From assembly GCF_006438925.1 (NCBI RefSeq), contig NZ_RCZA01000015.1, forward strand, positions 62,001-126,000: a DNA stretch of 64,000 nt. The letters are read 5' to 3'. Of this stretch, positions 58,032 to 64,000 are shown one piece after another (the first letter of the stretch is position 1; every line of letters begins with the position of its first letter). The position numbers were made by a program, and so were the translations under genes. This stretch comes from Pseudomonas mandelii (GTDB lineage: Bacteria > Pseudomonadota > Gammaproteobacteria > Pseudomonadales > Pseudomonadaceae). A model generated the notes under the pieces. The model ran no database searches and was not told where the DNA came from. It worked only from the letters and a program-made list of their open reading frames with translations.

Positions 58032-59597
58032 TTAAACCGTTGCGGGTGCAGGTGATTGAGGGGTGTCGAACTGGCCGGCCATCCAGCCGCCGACATCGGT
58101 CAGGCGCGTGTCGACCGTGGCCTTGAGCGGCGACAATCGACCGCTGCACAAAGCGCCGAGGCGGTCGCTGATCTGGAACAGTTCGTCGAGGTCTTCGGAG
58201 ATCACCAGGATCGCCGCGCCGGCATCGCGCAAGGCAATCAGCGCCCGGTGAATGGTCGCGGCGGCGCCGACGTCCACGCCCCAGGTCGGGTGTGCGGCCA
58301 CCAGCAGTTTCGGTTGCTGCAGGATTTCCCGGCCGAGGATGAATTTCTGCAAGTTGCCGCCGGACAGGCTGCGGGCCGGTGTCTGGGTGTCGGGTGTCTT
58401 GACCCCGAAGCGACGGATGATTTCTTCGGCCAGCGCTTCGACCTTGCCGCGCTGGATCAGGCCGTTGCTGACCAGTCCTTGTTGAAATGCGGTGAGCAAG
58501 GCGTTGTCGGCCAGGCTCAGGTCCGGCACCGCGCCATGGCCGAGGCGTTCAGCGGGAACGAAGGCCAGGCCGAGCTTGCGCCGAGCATCGGGGCGCAAAT
58601 GCGCGACCGGTTGCGCGCCGAAGCTGACCGTCTCGCCCTCGTTGCGGGTCAGCCGTTCTTCGCCGCTGAGCAAGGCTAAAAACTCATCCTGACCATTGCC
58701 CGCGACACCGGCGATGCCGACGATTTCGCCACTGCGCACTTGAAGATCGACGTCCTTCAGCGAGCAGCCGAACGGATCCGGGTTGTGCCAGGACAATCCG
58801 CTCACATTCAAAAATACGTCGCTGCCGATCACCTTTGGATAAGAGGTGATCATCTCGGCTGCTTCACCGACCATCAACCGCGCCAGTTGCTGATCCGAGC
58901 ACTCCACCGGCACGCAATGCCCGGCCACCCGACCGCCGCGTAACACCGTGGCGCTATGGCACAGCGCGCGGACTTCACCGAGCTTGTGGCTGATAAACAG
59001 AATGCTGCAGCCCTCGGCAGCCAGCCGACGCAAGGTAACGAACAATTCGTCGGCTTCCTGGGGCGTCAGCACTGAAGTCGGCTCATCGAGAATCAGCAGA
59101 CGGATGTCTTGCATCAGGCAGCGAATAATTTCTACCCGTTGCCGTTCGCCGATCGACAGGCTGTGGACAAGTCGTTCCGGTTCCAGCGCCATGCCGTAGC
59201 GCCGGGAGACTTCTCGAATCTTTGGCTCAAGCTGTTTCGGTGTGCCCGCCGCCGCGCCCATCGCCAAGGCAATGTTCTGCGCCACGCTCAGCGTTTCGAA
59301 CAGCGAGAAATGCTGGAACACCATGCCGATTCCCAGACTGCGAGCCTGAGCCGGGTTGCGCATCGTCACGCGTTGCCCTTGCCAGATCATCTCTCCCGAG
59401 TCGGCATGGGTAACGCCATAGATGATCTTCATCAGCGTACTTTTGCCCGCGCCGTTTTCGCCAAGCAGGGCATGGATTTCGCCGGGTGCAATGCTCAAGT
59501 CGATGGCGTCGTTGGCCAGGCAGCCGGGGTAGCGCTTGCTGATTCTGCGCAGTTGCAGACGAGGTGTTTGATCGGGGATCGGCACGGGGTTGGGCAT
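58032..59597 (-). CDS. Nucleoside ABC importer, duplicated ATPase
   Basis: A 521-residue protein with two ABC domains, as in RbsA/nucleoside importers. First: Walker A LLGENGAGKSTLM, signature HSLSIGERQRVEI, Walker B LLILDEPTSVLTPQE. Second: GVAGNGQDEFLALLSG (degenerate P-loop, as usual in this family), signature LSGGNLQKFILGRE, and HPTWGVDVGAA. It is the first gene of the unit; the binding protein is the separate BMP gene near 51 kb. Confidence 0.94.
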   Translation of the reverse strand: MPNPVPIPDQTPRLQLRRISKRYPGCLANDAIDLSIAPGEIHALLGENGAGKSTLMKIIYGVTHADSGEMIWQGQRVTMRNPAQARSLGIGMVFQHFSLFETLSVAQNIALAMGAAAGTPKQLEPKIREVSRRYGMALEPERLVHSLSIGERQRVEIIRCLMQDIRLLILDEPTSVLTPQEADELFVTLRRLAAEGCSILFISHKLGEVRALCHSATVLRGGRVAGHCVPVECSDQQLARLMVGEAAEMITSYPKVIGSDVFLNVSGLSWHNPDPFGCSLKDVDLQVRSGEIVGIAGVAGNGQDEFLALLSGEERLTRNEGETVSFGAQPVAHLRPDARRKLGLAFVPAERLGHGAVPDLSLADNALLTAFQQGLVSNGLIQRGKVEALAEEIIRRFGVKTPDTQTPARSLSGGNLQKFILGREILQQPKLLVAAHPTWGVDVGAAATIHRALIALRDAGAAILVISEDLDELFQISDRLGALCSGRLSPLKATVDTRLTDVGGWMAGQFDTPQSPAPATV

Positions 59598-59848
59598 GAC
59601 AGGCTCGGGTCGATTGAAGGGATGCCTGTGGACAAAGCAATTTCCTGGCCATTGAGTCAGGAAAGCTCAAAGGTGGTATAGGCAAAGGCTTTGAAGGCGA
59701 CGCCTCGCCCTATGTCGATTCCGAACCAGGCACCACTTGAGGGCAAAGCCGTTGATCAGGCTCCGGTTTTGCTCAGGGTGTTTGGTCAAAAAACGAGCAA
59801 CTTGCGGCAAGCCATGCCGGACATGGGACGGCGACAGCCATGAACGGG

Positions 59849-59857
59849 TTATCCACA
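59849..59857 (+). promoter_or_regulatory. DnaA-box-like sequence
   Basis: TTATCCACA, a perfect match to the DnaA consensus TTATNCACA, in GGGTTATCCACAGATTG. Confidence 0.4.
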
Positions 59858-60050
59858 GATTGCTCCACAGTATTTGTGCGCAAGCCCGAAGCTCGGGCAT
59901 AAGCACTGCGTGGCTTTCTTCTAAAGGTGATAAACCGCTCTAACTGATTGTTTTTACGTGGATTTAGCTTTTTTGATGGCGGATTGGTCGAAAAGTGAGC
60001 AACGCCCGCAAAGCCGCGTGACAGAAGGGTTACAGCCGGGTGTGCTCAGG

Positions 60051-60059
60051 TTATCCACA
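60051..60059 (+). promoter_or_regulatory. DnaA-box-like sequence
   Basis: TTATCCACA, second perfect match, 202 bases after the first and in the same orientation, followed by GCCGGGTGCACAG. Confidence 0.4.
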
Positions 60060-60128
60060 GCCGGGTGCACAGTAGATGTGGGCAAATGCACCGGTTCGAC
60101 GAAAGGGCTGTGAACGTTGTTGGTGCGA

Positions 60129-60710
60129 TTAGTGCTGCAACAAAATGCGCCCGCGGCTCAAATCCGCCAGCTGCGTTTGCAGGGTATCGATCTGGCTTTC
60201 GCCGATCGCCAATTGCAGCTCTACGCCGTTGGCCGTGAACGTTTCTTCCACAACCAATCCACCCAGTTCCGCCACCCGAAGCTTCACCAGCGGCAACTCT
60301 GCAAAAGCACAGGCACAACTCACCGGCACCCGACTGATCAGTTCAACCTTTGCCGCGGCTTGCAGGCACTTGTTGGCGCCGCCGCCATACGCGCGGGCGA
60401 GGCCACCGGTGCCGAGTTGAATGCCGCCATACCAACGAATCACCAGCACGGCGACCTGATCGCAATCCTGCGCGTCGATCGCCGCCAGAATCGGCCGGCC
60501 AGCGGTGCCGCCGGGCTCGCCATCGTCAGTGCTGCGGTATTGGTCGCCAAGCTTCCAGGCCCAGCAATTGTGCGAGGCATTCACATCGCTGTGCTGGTCG
60601 ATGAACGCCTGGGCTTCAGCAGGGCTGCTGATCGGCGCGGCGAAAGTGATGAAGCGGCTTTTGCGAATCTCTTCGCGGTACTCGCAAAAACCGCTGAGGG
60701 TAAAAGGCAT
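60129..60710 (-). CDS. yigZ: YigZ/IMPACT family protein
   Basis: A 193-residue member of the UPF0029/IMPACT family, a two-domain protein with an RNase/ribosomal-S5-like fold, related to eukaryotic regulators of translation. Signature: EIRKSRFITFAAPISSPAEAQAFI, ASHNCWAWKLGD, DDGEPGGTAGRPILAAIDAQDCDQVAVLVIRWYGGIQLGTGGLARAYGGG. Biochemical role in bacteria unclear. It begins 7 bases after the TetR gene stop, so the two share a transcript. Confidence 0.92.
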   Translation of the reverse strand: MPFTLSGFCEYREEIRKSRFITFAAPISSPAEAQAFIDQHSDVNASHNCWAWKLGDQYRSTDDGEPGGTAGRPILAAIDAQDCDQVAVLVIRWYGGIQLGTGGLARAYGGGANKCLQAAAKVELISRVPVSCACAFAELPLVKLRVAELGGLVVEETFTANGVELQLAIGESQIDTLQTQLADLSRGRILLQH

Positions 60711-60717
60711 AAGTGTC

Positions 60718-61368
60718 TTAGATCGTTGGCGTCAGGCCGCAGCCCTTGAGAATGATGCGGATCAGGTTGTTGCCGGCGTCTTCCATGTCTTGCTTGGTCA
60801 ACTTGGTGCGCCCGCTGACACGGCAGATCTGTGTGGCGAAATCCGCGTAATGCTGTGTGCTGCCCCACAACAGGAAGATCAGGTTCACCGGGTCGACCGG
60901 GTCCATTTTTCCGGCGTCGATCCAGGCTTGGAACACGCCCGCCCGGCCCTGGAACCAGGCGCGATAATCCTGGTTGAAGTACTCGGTCAGGCATTCGCCG
61001 CCGCTGATGACTTCCATCGCGAAGATCCGCGAGGCTTGTGGCTGACGACGGGAGAATTCCATCTTGGCGCGGATGTAACGCGTCAGCGCTTCGGCCGGAT
61101 CATCCTCGGCTGTCAGGGTGTTGAAGGTGCTGTCCCACAACTGGAGGATGTTGCTCAACACCGCCACGTACAAACCGAGTTTGTTGGTGAAGTAGTAATG
61201 CAGATTCGCCTTGGGCAACCCGGCATTCAGGGCGATGGTGTTCATGCTGGTGCCTTTGAATCCGTGACGGGCGAACTCGTCTTCGGCGGCTTTGATGATG
61301 GTCTCTTCGTTCTTCTGACGAATGCGGCTGGCAGGTTTTCCGCCGTGAGCGGGGACTTCAAAGGTCAT
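60718..61368 (-). CDS. TetR-family regulator, RutR-like
   Basis: A 216-residue TetR repressor. The helix-turn-helix is NEETIIKAAEDEFARHGFKGTSMNTIALNAGLPKANLHYYFTNKLGLY; the C-terminal part (ASRIFAMEVISGG, FLLWGSTQHYADF) matches the RutR/YcdC-type ligand domain, which in E. coli senses pyrimidines. ATG 61368 chosen; the open frame begins upstream at 61428. Target unknown; its neighbours are yigZ downstream and bauR upstream. Confidence 0.88.
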   Translation of the reverse strand: MTFEVPAHGGKPASRIRQKNEETIIKAAEDEFARHGFKGTSMNTIALNAGLPKANLHYYFTNKLGLYVAVLSNILQLWDSTFNTLTAEDDPAEALTRYIRAKMEFSRRQPQASRIFAMEVISGGECLTEYFNQDYRAWFQGRAGVFQAWIDAGKMDPVDPVNLIFLLWGSTQHYADFATQICRVSGRTKLTKQDMEDAGNNLIRIILKGCGLTPTI

Positions 61369-61453
61369 AGGCACTTCCGAACAGGTGGGTGGGTGCAACC
61401 AATGCGTTGATAGCGCACCCACAGGCATCAGACAAGTCCTGACGCGATAAAAC

Positions 61454-62374
61454 CTAGCGTGTCGCAGCCAGACTCTCCAGAAAACTTTCCAGCACCAAAT
61501 GCGGGCGACGGCCCTTGCGCGTGACCGATGCGAGGCTCAGGTCATAAAAACGCACCTTTGGTTTCAGCGCACGCAACCGGCCTTGCTGCACCCAGAGGCT
61601 GGCGTAGTGGTCCGGCAGGTAACCGATGAAGCGTCCGGTCAGGATCAGGAACGCCATGCCTTCCCGGTCCGAGGCACTGGCGGTGCAATTGAGCGCCTGG
61701 TAATGGGCCTGGATTTCCGCGGGCAAACGGAAGGTCGGCGCAATGGCGTCCTGGCTATTGAGGCGCTCGTCATTCAGTTGTTTATCGTCGACATAAAACA
61801 ACGGATGACCGACCGCGCAATACAGTAGCGAGCGTTCGCTATAGAGCGGCTGATATTCCAGCCCCGACAGCGCGCTGGCCTGCGGCACCACGCCGACATG
61901 CAATCGACCGTCGAGCACGCCTTGTTCGACTTCATTGGGCGCAATCATGCGGATCTGGATCTGCACGTCCGGCCCGCGTTCCTTCAATTGCGCCAAGGCG
62001 TGGGTGATGCGCATGTGGGGCAGGGTGACCAGATTGTCGGTCAGGCCGATGGTCAATTCGCCGCGCAAGTGTTGGTGCAGACCATTGACCTCAGTGCGGA
62101 AACTTTCCAGCGCACTTAATAGCTGCAAGGCCGATTGGTAAACCTCGCGACCTTCTTCGGTCAGGGAAAACCCGGCGCGACCCCGTTGGCACAAACGCAA
62201 GCCGAGGCGCTGTTCCAGATCGCTCATTTGCTGGCTGATGGCTGAGCGGCCGATACCCAGCACCGATTCCGCGGCCGAGAAGCCGCCGCACTCCACCACA
62301 CTGCGAAAGATCCGAAGCAGGCGGATATCAAAGTCACTGACTTGCGCCAGCGGATCGGGGCGACGGTTGCTCAT
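61454..62374 (-). CDS. bauR: LysR-type regulator BauR
   Basis: A 306-residue LTTR: helix-turn-helix DFDIRLLRIFRSVVECGGFSAAESVLGIGRSAISQQMSDLEQRLGLRLCQRGRAGFSLT, then a substrate-binding domain starting LRGELTIGLTDNLV. It is divergent from bauA with 139 bases between, the arrangement of the P. aeruginosa beta-alanine regulator BauR (PA0133), so it is expected to activate bauA in the presence of beta-alanine. The specific role is inferred from context. Confidence 0.85.
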   Translation of the reverse strand: MSNRRPDPLAQVSDFDIRLLRIFRSVVECGGFSAAESVLGIGRSAISQQMSDLEQRLGLRLCQRGRAGFSLTEEGREVYQSALQLLSALESFRTEVNGLHQHLRGELTIGLTDNLVTLPHMRITHALAQLKERGPDVQIQIRMIAPNEVEQGVLDGRLHVGVVPQASALSGLEYQPLYSERSLLYCAVGHPLFYVDDKQLNDERLNSQDAIAPTFRLPAEIQAHYQALNCTASASDREGMAFLILTGRFIGYLPDHYASLWVQQGRLRALKPKVRFYDLSLASVTRKGRRPHLVLESFLESLAATR

Positions 62375-62513
62375 GCTTTAATTACTCAAAGTTTAGTGGA
62401 GGGCTGACTGAACGTTAGAAGAGTTGGATTTCACCGACTTTATCCCCGTGGCAATTTAGCTGCAAGAACGCTTTTGATCTCTATGCCGCTTATTGCCCTG
62501 CGAGGTTTTGCCC

Positions 62514-63863
62514 ATGAACGTGCCTGAAAACGCCCCGACTTCCCTGGCCAGCCAGCTCAAGCTCGATGCTCACTGGATGCCCTACACCGCCAACCGTAAT
62601 TTCCAGCGCGATCCGCGACTGATCGTGGCGGCTGAAGGTAGTTGGCTGATCGATGACAAGGGCCGCAAGGTTTACGATTCGCTGTCCGGTCTGTGGACCT
62701 GCGGCGCCGGGCATACCCGCAAGGAAATTCAGGAAGCGGTCGCCAAGCAATTAGGCACCCTCGATTACTCGCCAGGCTTCCAGTACGGCCATCCGCTGTC
62801 GTTCCAGCTGGCTGAGAAAATCACCGACTTGACCCCGGGCAATCTGAATCACGTGTTCTTCACTGACTCGGGTTCCGAGTGCGCTGACACGGCGGTGAAA
62901 ATGGTTCGTGCTTACTGGCGTCTGAAAGGCCAGGCGACCAAGACCAAAATGATCGGCCGTGCCCGTGGTTATCACGGCGTAAACATCGCCGGCACCAGTC
63001 TCGGCGGTGTGAACGGCAACCGCAAAATGTTCGGTCAGGCGATGATGGACGTCGATCATCTGCCTCACACCTTGCTGGCGAGCAATGCTTATTCCCGTGG
63101 TATGCCGAAAGAGGGCGGTATCGCCCTGGCGGATGAACTGCTCAAGCTGATCGAGTTGCATGACGCTTCGAACATCGCTGCGGTGTTCGTTGAGCCAATG
63201 GCCGGTTCCGCTGGCGTACTGGTTCCACCACAGGGTTACCTGAAGCGTCTGCGCGAGATCTGCGATCAGCACAACATCCTGTTGGTGTTCGACGAAGTGA
63301 TCACCGGTTTCGGTCGTACCGGTTCGATGTTCGGCGCCGACAGCTTTGGCGTGACCCCGGACCTGATGTGCATCGCCAAGCAAGTCACTAACGGCGCGAT
63401 CCCGATGGGCGCGGTGATTGCCAGCTCCGAGATCTACCAGACCTTCATGAACCAGGCGACGCCTGAGTACGCGGTGGAATTCCCGCACGGCTACACCTAT
63501 TCCGCGCACCCGGTGGCTTGCGCCGCTGGCCTGGCGGCACTCGACCTGCTGCAAAAGGAAAACCTGGTGCAGAGCGTGGCCGAAGTCGCGCCGCATTTCG
63601 AAAATGCGCTGCACGGTCTGAAGGGCTCGAAAAACATCATCGATATTCGTAACTACGGTTTGGCTGGTGCGATCCAGATCGCACCGCGTGATGGCGACGC
63701 CATCGTGCGTCCGTTCGAAGCCGGCATGGCCCTGTGGAAAGCCGGGTTCTACGTGCGCTTTGGCGGCGACACCCTGCAGTTCGGCCCAACCTTCAACAGC
63801 AAGCCGCAAGACCTTGATCGTCTGTTCGACGCGGTCGGCGAAGTGCTGAACAAAATCGACTGA
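62514..63863 (+). CDS. bauA: Beta-alanine:pyruvate transaminase
   Basis: A 449-residue class III PLP aminotransferase (omega-amino-acid:pyruvate type) that moves the amino group of beta-alanine to pyruvate, giving malonate semialdehyde and alanine. Typical features: LDAHWMPYTANRNFQRDPRLI, GLWTCGAGHTRKEIQ, FTDSGSECADTAVKM, YHGVNIAGTSLGGVNGNRK, LVFDEVITGFGRTGSMFG and the PLP lysine near residue 289 (IAKQVTNGAIPMGAV). I start it at ATG 62514; the upstream in-frame start at 62493 is less likely. Followed by bauC/mmsA. Confidence 0.95.
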   Translation: MNVPENAPTSLASQLKLDAHWMPYTANRNFQRDPRLIVAAEGSWLIDDKGRKVYDSLSGLWTCGAGHTRKEIQEAVAKQLGTLDYSPGFQYGHPLSFQLAEKITDLTPGNLNHVFFTDSGSECADTAVKMVRAYWRLKGQATKTKMIGRARGYHGVNIAGTSLGGVNGNRKMFGQAMMDVDHLPHTLLASNAYSRGMPKEGGIALADELLKLIELHDASNIAAVFVEPMAGSAGVLVPPQGYLKRLREICDQHNILLVFDEVITGFGRTGSMFGADSFGVTPDLMCIAKQVTNGAIPMGAVIASSEIYQTFMNQATPEYAVEFPHGYTYSAHPVACAAGLAALDLLQKENLVQSVAEVAPHFENALHGLKGSKNIIDIRNYGLAGAIQIAPRDGDAIVRPFEAGMALWKAGFYVRFGGDTLQFGPTFNSKPQDLDRLFDAVGEVLNKID

Positions 63864-63880
63864 TTTCCCCCTCTATATAG

Positions 63881-63902
63881 AGGCGCCCTTCAAAGGGCGC
63901 CT
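63881..63902 (+). terminator. Hairpin between bauA and bauC
   Basis: AGGCGCCCT-TCAA-AGGGCGCCT: a perfect 9-bp GC-rich stem 17 bases after the bauA stop. No T-tract follows, so it may stabilise the bauA message or lower downstream expression rather than end transcription. Confidence 0.6.
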
Positions 63903-63927
63903 GTGGACAACTTTTCAGGAGCCCTGC

Positions 63928-64000
63928 ATGAGCCTCATCCCGCATTTGATCAATGGCGAACTGGTGACCGAAGACGGTCGCACAGCTGACGTGTTCAACC
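63928..64000 (+). CDS. bauC: Methylmalonate/malonate-semialdehyde dehydrogenase (5' part)
   Basis: The first 24 codons of a gene running off the window: MSLIPHLINGELVTEDGRT, then ADVFN. The INGELV start is typical of acylating aldehyde dehydrogenases of the MmsA type. Position after bauA matches the dehydrogenase that converts malonate semialdehyde to acetyl-CoA (bauC, also called mmsA). CAGGAG is the ribosome-binding site. Only the N-terminus is seen, so the call rests mainly on context. Confidence 0.75.
   Translation, partial: MSLIPHLINGELVTEDGRTADVFN

Larger units (their letters stand above)
59598..60128. other. 531-base intergenic region with DnaA-box-like sites
   Basis: Between the divergent-looking ends of the ABC ATPase start and the YigZ stop. 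It has two perfect TTATCCACA sequences (59849-59857, 60051-60059) and one near match on the other strand (TGTGGACAA, 59627-59635). It holds no convincing ORF. The 59627-59700 part must contain the importer promoter. Replication initiation here is not implied. Confidence 0.5.

Noticed and set aside
59598..60128. Possible replication origin because of the DnaA-box sequences
   Set aside because: Only two perfect boxes, no dnaA/dnaN/gidA neighbourhood and no AT-rich unwinding region. The neighbouring genes are metabolic.

Overview
The window looks like chromosomal DNA of a Pseudomonas from the P. fluorescens group. The evidence is the GC-rich coding style, the gene orders shared with P. aeruginosa (gcbA-NUDIX-SUI1-speA, a tad/ppr locus, add/2OG-oxygenase/purine ABC genes, bauR-bauA-bauC), and many copies of the two REP families typical of this group (TGTAGGAGCTGCC..GCTGCGATCTTTTG and TGTGGGAGCGAGCCTGCTCGCGAA). 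I saw no rRNA, tRNA, CRISPR array, prophage or intact insertion sequence.

Layout. 1-6.2 kb: diguanylate cyclase GcbA (cut by the window start), a DUF2333 membrane protein, a NUDIX hydrolase, a SUI1-type factor and arginine decarboxylase SpeA. 6.4-9.4 kb: a small accessory unit with a shortened VgrG, a DUF4123 adaptor and a lipoprotein esterase. 9.4-13.7 kb: MATE exporter, small membrane protein, MazG-like protein plus CmoM, and two DUF4136 lipoproteins. 13.8-26.8 kb: the tad (Flp pilus) locus with its PprA/PprB two-component system. Its secretin gene rcpA and its tadD are missing, and short scars remain where they should be. 26.9-32.5 kb: a fatty-acyl module (MaoC hydratase, high-molecular-weight FabG, thiolase), a BASS-family transporter and an AraC regulator. 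32.7-36 kb: a chemoreceptor with a probable sigma-28 promoter, and a RIO-type kinase. 36.2-41.1 kb: an MFS protein and the copper module cueR-copA-copZ with two clear CueR promoters. 41.3-47.9 kb: MFS exporters and a reductase/monooxygenase pair with a divergent LysR regulator. 48-59.6 kb: purine and nucleoside salvage (adenosine deaminase, 2OG oxygenase, BMP-type binding protein, 8-oxoguanine deaminase, ABC permeases and ATPase), interrupted by a Ca2+/H+ antiporter and a small SDR/MerR/membrane-protein island. 60-64 kb: YigZ, a TetR regulator, and the beta-alanine catabolic genes bauR, bauA and the start of bauC/mmsA.

How the genes work together. GcbA and the Tad/Ppr genes belong to surface attachment and its c-di-GMP control. 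CueR, CopA and CopZ handle cytoplasmic Cu(I). The purine block imports and deaminates nucleosides and bases. SpeA makes agmatine for polyamine synthesis, and BauA acts on beta-alanine, a breakdown product of polyamines. The most unusual observations are the eroded Tad locus and the spike-less VgrG with a Cys-rich tail.
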